Notes under the pieces: generated by a model
The model's database searches: none
Told to the model about the DNA's origin: nothing
The model's input: the letters and a program-made list of their open reading frames with translations, nothing else
Translations under genes and position numbers: made by a program
Assembly: GCA_963705285.1 (NCBI GenBank)
Contig: OY970066.1
Span: forward strand, 4,898,001 to 4,962,000
Direction: 5' to 3'
DNA from: JACMLD01 sp963705285
GTDB lineage: Bacteria > Bacteroidota > Bacteroidia > Chitinophagales > Chitinophagaceae
DNA length: 64,000 nt
Shown here: positions 7,312 to 14,732 of the stretch, one piece after another
How positions within the stretch are numbered: position 1 is the first letter of the stretch
Layout of the letters: each line of letters starts with the position of its first letter

Positions 7312-7387
7312 GCGTGTAGCTCTGTTGACCAGAGCACCCCAACTTGCAAAGTCGGGAAGGTCATTGGTTTGAATCCAATCCGGGTCA
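7312..7387 (+). pseudogene. tRNA-like copy 5, degraded
   Basis: Same 107-bp spacing and layout as copies 3 and 4. The anticodon stem has decayed to CCCCAAC opposite GTCGGGA, with mismatches; loop TTGCAAA, T arm intact, no acceptor pairing. No terminator hairpin follows. Confidence 0.6.
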
Positions 7388-7501
7388 CACAAGCGGCTCG
7401 CACGATATTGCTGGCCATTTTTATTTGAAAGCAGCCAGGCTTGCCATGACAGCCAATTACTGATAAGAATAGCCAATGGTTGAACTCAGCAAATTGACCG
7501 A

Positions 7502-7966
7502 CTACAACGGATTTCTATTCGTAGTAAGCTGTTCCGCCAGGCCAATAAGCAACCCCTCCGGGCCTCGTATATAACAAAGGCGGTAGACTTCCTCGTATTT
7601 AACCACCTCTCCCACCAGCGTAGCACCATTTTTTTTAAGCCTTGCAATTGTCTCATCCAGATCTTCCACCGCAAACATAGCGCGCAAATACCCAAGCGCG
7701 TTCACCGGTGCCTTACGGTGATCGGCAACAACGGCCGGCGTAATAAATCGGGATAATTCCAGCCGACTGTGACCATCGGGCGTTACCATCATAGCCACCT
7801 CTACGTGCTGGTTGCCCAGCCCCGTAACACGGCCGGCCCATTCGCCTTCAATGGTAGCCCGCCCTTCCAGTGTCAGCCCGAGCTCTTCAAAAAAAGCAAC
7901 GGTTTCATCAAGTGATTCCACTACAATGCCCACATTGTCCATGCGTAGTACTTTGCTTTTTGCCAT
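7502..7966 (-). CDS. VOC-superfamily (glyoxalase/bleomycin-resistance type) protein
   Basis: 154 residues with the two beta-alpha-beta-beta-beta modules of the vicinal oxygen chelate fold: module 1 MDNVGIVVESLDETVAFFEELGL (residues about 7-30), module 2 RAMFAVEDLDETIARLKKNGATLVGEV, and a final RGPEGLLIGLAEQL with the metal-binding Glu position typical of the family. Probably cytoplasmic; substrate unknown (dioxygenase, lyase or antibiotic-binding roles all occur). It stands alone, divergent from an outer-membrane protein gene. Confidence 0.85.
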   Translation of the reverse strand: MAKSKVLRMDNVGIVVESLDETVAFFEELGLTLEGRATIEGEWAGRVTGLGNQHVEVAMMVTPDGHSRLELSRFITPAVVADHRKAPVNALGYLRAMFAVEDLDETIARLKKNGATLVGEVVKYEEVYRLCYIRGPEGLLIGLAEQLTTNRNPL

Positions 7967-8281
7967 GGTATTTATTTTTTTCTTGCTGATAAATGAATGA
8001 TAATCGTACAGCCACAGATGACTCCATCGCGTTCAAATGTAGGGCAAATAAATTATTTGCATGATGTTGCTGGCGATAGATAACCGAAGTCTTATCGCGC
8101 ATTTACTATTCAGACAGCATGTTGCAGACTTCGGTTATCTGTTGTACATACGGGTCTGTTGAGTGAAATTTGTCTGGCTGTATCCATCTGCACATTAGTT
8201 CTATAAATATCTATCAATGTCACCCACCTGACAGTTTTCCGGCCGCCATTGTTATATTTTTATTTTCTAAAAAATCGATGC
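7967..8281. promoter_or_regulatory. Divergent intergenic region with perfect 15-bp inverted repeat
   Basis: The only strong structure is AGATAACCGAAGTCT (8078-8092) and its exact reverse complement AGACTTCGGTTATCT (8126-8140), separated by 33 bp. It lies upstream of both flanking genes and has no T tail, so it is not an ordinary terminator. It could be an operator pair or an RNA hairpin. Confidence 0.45.
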
Positions 8282-9013
8282 ATGAAAAAACTGCTTTTAC
8301 CTTTGCTCCTTTCTTGTTGCAGTGGTTTTCTGTTTGCGCAATCGTCGCCGCTTCCCCGCATCAATAAATTTGCCGACCTGTCGGGTACAGCCGGCAGCTC
8401 ACAAGGCTCGGTAGCGGGGTCGTTCGTGTATAACTGGCGACTGGGTAAAAAGAAAAGATGGGAAGCTGGTTTGGGTATTCGCTCCACCAGTTATTTTGGT
8501 ACCAAGAAAAACTTTACAACAGCTCCCGCGCGGCTGGCCCGCTCCACAACAACTCCATTTATTATTGTGTTTGCAGGGCAAAAAACCGAGAACTGGGATA
8601 CGCTCACCGTGCAACGGCCCTTCATTAATTCAGTAAACATCTCCCTGAATTTTGGGTACAACTTTACCTCAAAATGGTCTGGTGGCTTTAACATTGATCT
8701 TATTGGATTTTCATTTGGCAGAAAAACCAGCGCCATCCTTACCAGCAATGGTACAACCAGAACGGAACCAGAAGCATTCACGCCTGCTTTCAATGTATTG
8801 TTAACGGGGGATAATGATTATGGGAGCCTGAACTCTGAGTTTTTTCTGAAATATAAGTTTGCTGAGCACTGGGGTGTAAGGGCCATCTACCAGTTCTACT
8901 TTGCAGAATACAAAACCAAAACAATAAAACAAACTGCGCCCGATGGAACAATGGTAGACCGGTTCCGCAATAAAGCCAATACCTATGGCATCGGCATATC
9001 TTATCATTTCTAA
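8282..9013 (+). CDS. Outer-membrane beta-barrel protein, function unknown
   Basis: 243 residues. Signal peptide MKKLLLPLLLSCCSGFLFAQ with cleavage after AQ; the rest has alternating aromatic/polar strands (VNISLNFGYNFTSKWSGGFN, WGVRAIYQFYFAEY) and ends in aromatic F (GISYHF), as outer-membrane barrels do. I start at ATG 8282 because the upstream 11 codons would spoil the signal peptide. Twelve bp after its stop begins a DM13 lipoprotein gene, so the two are likely one operon. Confidence 0.75.
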   Translation: MKKLLLPLLLSCCSGFLFAQSSPLPRINKFADLSGTAGSSQGSVAGSFVYNWRLGKKKRWEAGLGIRSTSYFGTKKNFTTAPARLARSTTTPFIIVFAGQKTENWDTLTVQRPFINSVNISLNFGYNFTSKWSGGFNIDLIGFSFGRKTSAILTSNGTTRTEPEAFTPAFNVLLTGDNDYGSLNSEFFLKYKFAEHWGVRAIYQFYFAEYKTKTIKQTAPDGTMVDRFRNKANTYGIGISYHF

Positions 9014-9025
9014 TACACAAACAAT

Positions 9026-9457
9026 ATGAAAAACATACTGTATATTTTATTTGCAGCGGCTTTAATGGCGGGATGTACAAAAAGTAACCAGGCTTCAGAA
9101 ACCCCGCTCAATGAAATGATACCGGCAGATACGGCCGGCGGCTCCATGGCGCGGTATAGCGGCAGTTTTATAAAAGGACCATATGGCTCAGTAACCGGTA
9201 ATGCAAAAGTATACCTGCAGAACGGCAAGTTTACACTGGCGCTGGAAAATGTTGGTATTTCCAACGGGCCTGATTTGCATGTGTATCTCTCAAAAGAAGT
9301 TCAACCGGTAAATTTTATTGATCTGGGTAAGCTGAAATCTACCAGTGGCAACCAGTTATATGATATTCCCAACGCACCGGATTTTGCAGCATATCAATAT
9401 GCGCTCATCCATTGCCAGCAATACAATCATTTATTTGGAAGTGCTGCGTTGAAATAA
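9026..9457 (+). CDS. DM13-domain lipoprotein
   Basis: 143 residues. Lipoprotein signal with lipobox MAG-C17, then one DM13 domain: YSGSFIKGPYGSVTGNAKVY, LQNGKFTLALENVGISNGPD, LHVYLS, LGKLKSTSGNQLYDIPN and the conserved cysteine region ALIHCQQYNHLFGSAAL. DM13 is proposed to be a redox/electron-transfer module; that role is not shown here. It is lipid-anchored, probably in the outer membrane, and coupled to the preceding barrel gene. Confidence 0.85.
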   Translation: MKNILYILFAAALMAGCTKSNQASETPLNEMIPADTAGGSMARYSGSFIKGPYGSVTGNAKVYLQNGKFTLALENVGISNGPDLHVYLSKEVQPVNFIDLGKLKSTSGNQLYDIPNAPDFAAYQYALIHCQQYNHLFGSAALK

Positions 9458-9468
9458 ACAATCGGCCG

Positions 9469-10107
9469 TTACTTCGCTTTTTCCCCTTCGCTACACGAAA
9501 AACCCAACCACAGATCGTTGAGGCTTTTCCAAACTGCATGGCCATAGGGTTGTGGTGAAATTTCATTAAACACAAACGTTTTATTTTGGCCAGGACAGGT
9601 TCTTACATGCACAATGCAGTTGAGTGTGATGGGTTTTTGTTCCATATAATCAAGCATAAAAACAGTACCGTGAAAAGTACTAAGATCACCCTTATCTCTT
9701 TGTACCGGTGTAAAGGCAGTTTTTATTGTGACTAGTTTTTCATCGGCTATTTTGCGGGAGACAATGTTCCTGCCCACCAGCCCGGCATAATAAGCTTTCA
9801 AATTGTCTTCCATTGTTTTTGCGCTGATGGATTGCTTACCATCCAGGTACCATAAAAACGCATAGCTCCAGTAATCATCCGTACCAGCCTTTCCCCAGCC
9901 GGGTGTAAAGCGTATGTCTTCAACACCTTTGTATTTAATCTGCGGCGCAAATTCTATGGGTATAGGAAATCGCTCCACACCCCACCCCTGCGGAAAAGCC
10001 AGCGTATAAGGTGCCTGCCATTTGTGTCCGTCAAATGCTGCAGTGGTATCCTGCGCAAATATACCTGCGGAGAGAAGGCAACAGAGTAGAAAAACAATTG
10101 TTTTCAT
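9469..10107 (-). CDS. Secreted hypothetical protein
   Basis: 212 residues with signal peptide MKTIVFLLCCLLSAGIFAQ. The mature part is rich in aromatic residues (FPQGWGVERFPIPIEFAP, YWSYAFLWYLDGKQ) and has two cysteines near the C terminus (VRTCPGQ, GFSCSEG) that could form a disulfide. I recognise no named family. Its 3' end converges on the DM13 gene with 11 bp between the stops. Confidence 0.75.
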   Translation of the reverse strand: MKTIVFLLCCLLSAGIFAQDTTAAFDGHKWQAPYTLAFPQGWGVERFPIPIEFAPQIKYKGVEDIRFTPGWGKAGTDDYWSYAFLWYLDGKQSISAKTMEDNLKAYYAGLVGRNIVSRKIADEKLVTIKTAFTPVQRDKGDLSTFHGTVFMLDYMEQKPITLNCIVHVRTCPGQNKTFVFNEISPQPYGHAVWKSLNDLWLGFSCSEGEKAK

Positions 10108-10229
10108 GTTATGTTTGTTTAGATTTTATAACCTTTAGGTGCTGCCACAACACGGCAAAAATTAGTGCCACCAATTTTGATAACGTCATTTTCATTACCA
10201 GCATTCAATCAAATACTGCTGGCAATACC

Positions 10230-10652
10230 CTACAAAATTTTATGGAGCACAATTTTGATAGCCAATGCAGAATCTGGCGACACATTTGGCGGATAGCTTT
10301 TTCTTTTTACCAGGTAATGCGGTGCAATCAATTTTCTTACTTCGCCCACCTGCATACCACGCAGCCCTTCCTCAACACCATCCGTTGCCTGGTGCCCGCC
10401 TATCAGTACCTTAACCGGCCTGCCCGAATTTTCGTTTGAATACAATACGGTGCCATTTATATACGAAGTTGTTTCAAATATCAGTACTTCATTGCCTTCT
10501 TTAGCAGGCGGCCCGCTTCCTTTCTGAAGAATGGTGTACTGAAGCCCCGAGGCAGTGGTGACATAGCCGGTACCCCTTGTTGCAGTTGCAGGCCGCCCGC
10601 CTGCACAGGAGGCCAGGGCAATCATCCAGATGATTAAAGTGCATATTCTCAT
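10230..10652 (-). CDS. Small FKBP-type peptidyl-prolyl isomerase lipoprotein
   Basis: About 140 residues starting at MRICTLIIWMIALASC, a lipoprotein signal with lipobox LAS-C. The FKBP fold follows: TTASGLQYTILQKGSGPPAKEGNEV, then a flap region and GVEEGLRGMQVGEVRKLIAPHYLV, the canonical GMxxGxxRxxxIP-like stretch. The FKBP active-site aromatic residues are only partly visible, so catalysis is likely but not certain. It would act in the periplasm. A start 8 codons upstream (10676) is possible but less signal-like. Confidence 0.8.
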   Translation of the reverse strand: MRICTLIIWMIALASCAGGRPATATRGTGYVTTASGLQYTILQKGSGPPAKEGNEVLIFETTSYINGTVLYSNENSGRPVKVLIGGHQATDGVEEGLRGMQVGEVRKLIAPHYLVKRKSYPPNVSPDSALAIKIVLHKIL

Positions 10653-10710
10653 GGTGCATTGGTTGAGTGCAAACAATTGATGTCAGCTGGGCAAGGTAGT
10701 TCGGCAACGG

Positions 10711-11214
10711 TTACTGATTTACGCTGTGCTGGGTAGGCCACGGCAACCCGGTGCCCGTTTCGCACAATAATTTTAAACCCCAAAGAAATCGTGCCCACGT
10801 AAAACTACATTCAGCAAACATAGGTGAATACGTTTGCCAGTTGTTATGATGAAAGACCAGCAATGTCATTGTGCCGTTGCCCTCCTGTTGTTCAAGTTGC
10901 CCCAGTATCTCCGGGCGGTCATTTAGCAGAGAATCGCGGGTGCCGGCACGCAGCGCAAACGAAATATCGGTGCCTATCCATTCTGTTGCACCCGCATCGC
11001 AATGCCATTGAACCAATTGCAGCGGCACCAAATGAGTGATGGTCATTTCTTTAAAATAATGGTCACCAAATCCAAAACGCGCAATGCTGTTGGCTGCGCC
11101 GGTGGTGGAAGCGCCGGGTGTCCACCATGCGCGCAATCCCTGCTGGCTGGTAATAGCTTCATATACCACTGCTGGTGCAGCGGCAATAATTAATTCCTGA
11201 GAAATATTTGGCAT
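10711..11214 (-). CDS. SRPBCC-family (AHSA1-like) protein
   Basis: 167 residues with the START-like layout of activator-of-Hsp90-ATPase homologues: ELIIAAAPAVVYEAITSQQGLRAWW near the N terminus, strands around FGDHYFKEMTITHL and LVQWHC, and a C-terminal helix CSFTWARFLWGLKLLCETGTG. These proteins bind small hydrophobic ligands; many are encoded beside stress or toxin genes. It shares direction with the DHFR-like gene 44 bp upstream. Confidence 0.85.
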   Translation of the reverse strand: MPNISQELIIAAAPAVVYEAITSQQGLRAWWTPGASTTGAANSIARFGFGDHYFKEMTITHLVPLQLVQWHCDAGATEWIGTDISFALRAGTRDSLLNDRPEILGQLEQQEGNGTMTLLVFHHNNWQTYSPMFAECSFTWARFLWGLKLLCETGTGLPWPTQHSVNQ

Positions 11215-11258
11215 AGTAGTCGTTTTTTTTTGTGGCTAGTGCACAACGTGTGCGCTAA

Positions 11259-11819
11259 TTAGTTTGCTATTACCTGGTAAGAAAGCTCAACCATACCATT
11301 TTTATAGGCGGAAACGTTTTGGAGGTGCAGCGGCCGATCGCCACTCATTTGTTCAAAAAATTTCAATCCCTCGCCTAACAGAATGGGCAGTATGGTCAGC
11401 CGTATCTCATTGGCAAGTCCTGCACGAATAAATGCATTTACCACCGTAGCACCGCCTACTACCCACACATTATTGTATGCCGGTTTTAGTTGCTCGTCCA
11501 CCAATTGCTGCAGGGTGCCTGCATATAGTTTGACATTGCTTTTCTCTACGGGCAATTGGCGGTTGCTGAGTACAACAGTAGGAATGTCGCCATAAGGCCA
11601 CCCATAATTTTTTGACAGCTCCATCGCGTGTTCATACGTGCGGGCACCCATTACATAGCAATCGATGGTTTGCAAAAAAGCGGCCATATCAGGTTCACCA
11701 GCACCTTTTTCATAGTGGTCGGTGGTATCAAGCCATGATATGCTATTATCTTGCTTAGCGATGAATCCATCGAGACTGCTAACCATATGAATGGTGATGG
11801 TAAAAGCCTTTGCTTCCAT
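11259..11819 (-). CDS. Dihydrofolate-reductase-family (RibD C-terminal type) protein
   Basis: 186 residues. Motifs: SLDGFIAKQDNSISWL at the N terminus, YVMGARTYEHAME, PTVVLSNRQLP and VWVVGGATVVNAFIRAGLANEIRLTILPILLGEGLKFF, the NADPH-binding GG region and the strand order of the RibD-C/DHFR fold. This family acts as NADPH-dependent reductases of uncertain substrate; it is not the folate enzyme FolA. It probably forms a two-gene operon with the SRPBCC gene. Confidence 0.88.
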   Translation of the reverse strand: MEAKAFTITIHMVSSLDGFIAKQDNSISWLDTTDHYEKGAGEPDMAAFLQTIDCYVMGARTYEHAMELSKNYGWPYGDIPTVVLSNRQLPVEKSNVKLYAGTLQQLVDEQLKPAYNNVWVVGGATVVNAFIRAGLANEIRLTILPILLGEGLKFFEQMSGDRPLHLQNVSAYKNGMVELSYQVIAN

Positions 11820-12000
11820 TTTTTAAGTATTAACTGTCATACAGCCGGCACTTTTGTTGGCAATGATCGCCGGGCGATGCCCGGTAAATATCGGTAAATT
11901 GTTTTGCCCACCCACACCCGCTTATGTAACTGTTTGCCAATATTATGCTGATGCATGTTTTGCAGGTTAGTAAAAGATCATTTCGCAAACAGCCGCCCAA

Positions 12001-12031
12001 TTGCACATAACGCCCTAGCTATTTATCTTCA
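12001..12031 (+). promoter_or_regulatory. Promoter of the DUF2809 gene
   Basis: TTG (12001-12003), 20 bp, TATCTTCA (12024-12031), then four bases and ATG (12036). The -7 box has TTCA for TTTG but the layout is that of the other promoters here; the transcript would be leaderless. Confidence 0.5.
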
Positions 12032-12035
12032 CACC

Positions 12036-12482
12036 ATGAAAACCGTTCAGCCCTGGCGGCGTATTGGTTATTTGTGTATGGTAATTTTTCTTACCTGGCT
12101 TGCGCTCGCCACGCGCAGCCACAGCCATTGGTTTCACCCGCTGGTAGTAACTTATGGGGGAGATATTATCTGGGCGGGCATGTTTCTTTTTTTTCTGCGG
12201 ATATTTTTTTTGCGAACCGCTTTGTGGAAGCTGGCATTGGTGGCATATGCATTGGGGGTTGCCGATGAATGTACCCAATTGTACCACGCAGCCTGGGCAG
12301 ACAACATCCGCGCCACTACCATTGGCCGCCTGCTGTTTGGTGCAGGTTTTTTATGGAGCGATATTGCCAGCTATGCCATTGGAATTGTATTGGCGTTTGT
12401 AATAATATGGTTGCTCGAGGGGAGAAAGCTGTTAGCTGTGACTTCGCCGCTTCTTCACCCGCTGCACCAGACCAATAAATGA
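12036..12482 (+). CDS. DUF2809 integral membrane protein
   Basis: About 148 residues with four hydrophobic segments (roughly 10-27, 35-60, 62-75, 108-128). The family pattern is seen: YGGDIIWAGMFLFFL, ADECTQLYHAAW, IRATTIGRLLFGAGFLWSDIASYAIGI. Function of DUF2809 is unknown; it resembles VanZ-like membrane proteins. I use ATG 12036 because it has the -7 box four bases upstream and removes 27 atypical residues. ung follows 67 bp downstream in the same direction. Confidence 0.82.
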   Translation: MKTVQPWRRIGYLCMVIFLTWLALATRSHSHWFHPLVVTYGGDIIWAGMFLFFLRIFFLRTALWKLALVAYALGVADECTQLYHAAWADNIRATTIGRLLFGAGFLWSDIASYAIGIVLAFVIIWLLEGRKLLAVTSPLLHPLHQTNK

Positions 12483-12537
12483 CTGCTAAAGATTTCCTTC
12501 CAAATGAACTACCAGCTAACAGCTAAAGGCTAATAGC

Positions 12538-12545
12538 TATCTTTG
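12538..12545 (+). promoter_or_regulatory. ung -7 box
   Basis: TATCTTTG is an exact TAnnTTTG match, ending four bases before the ung ATG. I find no TTG at the proper distance upstream. Confidence 0.45.
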
Positions 12546-12549
12546 TCGT

Positions 12550-13221
12550 ATGGATGTAAAAATTGAAGAAGGCTGGAAAGAAATACTCAAGCATGAGTTT
12601 ACCAGGCCATATTTTTTGCAGATTGTTACTTTCCTGCGTACAGAAAAAATGGCGGGTAAAATTGTTTATCCACCAGGCTCGCTCATCTTTAACGCATTTA
12701 ACACCACACCGTTTGACAAAGTAAAAGTGGTATTGCTCGGCCAGGATCCTTATCACGGTAAGGGACAAGCGCACGGGCTTTCTTTTTCTGTACAGAATGG
12801 CGTACCGCCCCCACCATCGCTGGTTAATATTTTTAAAGAACTGAACACAGATACCGGCGTGCCCATACCCAACCACGGCAATCTTACGCATTGGGCCGAG
12901 CAGGGCGTACTATTACTAAATGCGTCGCTTACGGTGAGGGCCAATGAACCGATGAGCCATGCCAAATGCGGCTGGGCAGAATTTACCGATGCGGTCATCA
13001 AAAAAATATCTGAGCAAAAAGAAAACGTGGTGTTTCTGCTATGGGGCAAATTTGCGCAGGAAAAACAGGTGTTGATAGATGAAACCAAACATTGCATTCT
13101 TAAAGCAGCGCACCCATCGCCCTTCTCCGCCTTCAACGGCTTTTTTGGCTGTCACCATTTCACCAAAACCAATGAATACCTTACCAGCAATGGAATAGAT
13201 CCTATTGATTGGAAACTGTGA
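12550..13221 (+). CDS. ung: Uracil-DNA glycosylase, family 1
   Basis: Removes uracil from DNA in base excision repair. 223 residues, normal length. The water-activating loop is G64-QDPYHG (catalytic Asp66), the uracil-binding LIFNAF (residues 45-50) and the DNA-intercalation loop H188PSPFSAF; VLLLNASLTV supplies the central strand. Start at MDVKIEEGW is the only reasonable one and lies four bases after a -7 box. Confidence 0.97.
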   Translation: MDVKIEEGWKEILKHEFTRPYFLQIVTFLRTEKMAGKIVYPPGSLIFNAFNTTPFDKVKVVLLGQDPYHGKGQAHGLSFSVQNGVPPPPSLVNIFKELNTDTGVPIPNHGNLTHWAEQGVLLLNASLTVRANEPMSHAKCGWAEFTDAVIKKISEQKENVVFLLWGKFAQEKQVLIDETKHCILKAAHPSPFSAFNGFFGCHHFTKTNEYLTSNGIDPIDWKL

Positions 13222-13570
13222 AACCAAATGTGCAAATGTGAAAATGTGGCGAATGTGTAAATGCTTTTGCTAAGATGATAGAACGCAGATTTTCAGGATT
13301 TTTATGATAAACTATGATTTGTTGTTTTAGTCGTGTTGCCTTCGAACGCTGCGAGCGGTCGGTACCGTATGTCAGACCGCACAATCGCATGTTGAATAAT
13401 CCTTGATTTATCCTATCTGAAACTTGCGTTCTATCATCTCGAGCAGCAATAACTGAGAATAAAACAAGAACTCATTTTCCGTCGTGTCAACAATAAATCT
13501 GCGTTCACAAGCACAGCAAAAGCATTTACACACCTGCCTGCCGGCAGGCAGGTTTACACATTACGGATAT
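13222..13570. repeat. Intergenic repeats between ung and plsC
   Basis: No gene. The ends are inverted repeats of each other: GTGTAAATGCTTTTGCT...GAACGCAGATTT near 13252-13293 and its complement near 13493-13535. Inside are fragments of the GAACGCAGATTTT family. The 22-bp palindrome with CCTGCC/GGCAGG core lies at 13532-13553, as at 2961-2982. Confidence 0.65.
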
Positions 13571-14299
13571 TTACACATTTGCTTTATAGTACTCGCTCAT
13601 TAAGGCAAAAAGTTTATCGCGTAGTATGTCAACAGTATCTGTTGCGCTAATAGGAACAGGTGGCAAAAAATGCATCCTCATTACATGCGGAAAAAGGGAG
13701 AACGCCGGTTTCTCCGGCATTACTTTGCGGCTATTAAATATCAGTGCCGGCATCAGTGGCTTACCCGTGGCAATGGCCAGCCTGAAGGCACCATCATGAA
13801 ATGATTTCAACGGTTCATTAGTACGGTTGCGGGTGCCTTCCGGATAAATGCACATATGCATACCCATGGCAAGAATATTTCTCATGCTGGTGAAACTTTC
13901 GCGGCGGCTGGCTTCGCTCTTTCTGTCTACCAACACGCTGCCCATTTTATATAACATACCAAAAACAGGTGTTTTGGCCAGCTCTGCTTTTGCAATAGTT
14001 TTATTGGCGCCTGGTATCCCTGGTGTTGAAACCGGCACATCTATAAATGCATTGTGATTGCAAACAACAATATAGTTTTCACCGGGAGTAAAATACTCAC
14101 GTCCTTTGATACGCACGGGGCAACCGATCAGCGGCATATAAATAGCCATCCACACGCGTGCAAAGGCAATAAAATTACGGGTACGCCTGGGCTCTGCCTG
14201 GTTAGAAATAATAATAAAAGGAATCATGAACGGCAGCATGGTTACAATAAACCAGATAAGTCCCCAGGTAGCCCATAGCCGACCGAAAATATTTTTCAT
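13571..14299 (-). CDS. Lysophospholipid (1-acylglycerol-3-phosphate) acyltransferase
   Basis: Transfers an acyl chain to lysophosphatidate or a similar lipid at the inner membrane. 242 residues: N-terminal membrane segment (residues 10-32), acyltransferase block I H82-NAFI-D87, a substrate-binding KAELAKTPVFG, and block III P153-EGTRNR. These are the PlsC-family signature motifs. I leave the symbol blank because paralogues are common. ATG 14299 is chosen since TACATTTG ends four bases upstream; an in-frame start at 14435 reads through repeat sequence. Confidence 0.92.
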   Translation of the reverse strand: MKNIFGRLWATWGLIWFIVTMLPFMIPFIIISNQAEPRRTRNFIAFARVWMAIYMPLIGCPVRIKGREYFTPGENYIVVCNHNAFIDVPVSTPGIPGANKTIAKAELAKTPVFGMLYKMGSVLVDRKSEASRRESFTSMRNILAMGMHMCIYPEGTRNRTNEPLKSFHDGAFRLAIATGKPLMPALIFNSRKVMPEKPAFSLFPHVMRMHFLPPVPISATDTVDILRDKLFALMSEYYKANV

Positions 14300-14303
14300 G
14301 ATT

Positions 14304-14311
14304 CAAATGTA
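14304..14311 (-). promoter_or_regulatory. plsC-like gene -7 box
   Basis: TACATTTG on the minus strand, an exact TAnnTTTG match, then AATC and ATG. No good -33 TTG is seen. Confidence 0.45.
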
Positions 14312-14732
14312 GGAACAATGAAATTAATGTGAGAATGCGATGAACTTGCCTGCCGACAGGCAGGTGTGTAAATTCCGCGACGCAGATTTTTATAATTGTG
14401 ATGATGAAAAATGATTTGTACTTTTTGACAACCACCGTAGGGGCTGGGCTTGCCCCTGCCCTATAGCGAGTTAAGAAAGTTCAATCATAAGTGCCCCATC
14501 GCGGTTGTATAGAACGCAGATTTTTATGATTGTGATGATGAAAAATGATTTGTACTTTTTGATGACGACCGTAGGGGCTGGGCTTGCCCCGCCCTATTTA
14601 TCGTAGTGCTGACCCAGGTTACCCAGGGAAGCCTGACGTCTACACCTAACCGATAGAATTAGTAACGCCACCTTCCTCACTCTTCACCACCATCTTTAAA
14701 ACGTATTATTCCCCCTTTAGGGGGTTAGGGGG
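14312..14732. repeat. Intergenic direct repeats and palindrome
   Basis: No gene. A variant of the CCTGCC/GGCAGG palindrome with one change lies at 14344-14365. Two direct copies of an approximately 83-bp unit follow, beginning CGCAGATTTTTAT at 14381 and 14515 (134 bp apart) and ending GTAGGGGCTGGGCTTGCCCC. The segment ends with a G/C-run hairpin (CCCCC-TTTA-GGGGG, 14711-14724) close to the stop of the LptD-like gene; on the minus strand it is followed by ACGTTTTAAAG, so it may be its terminator. Confidence 0.65.
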
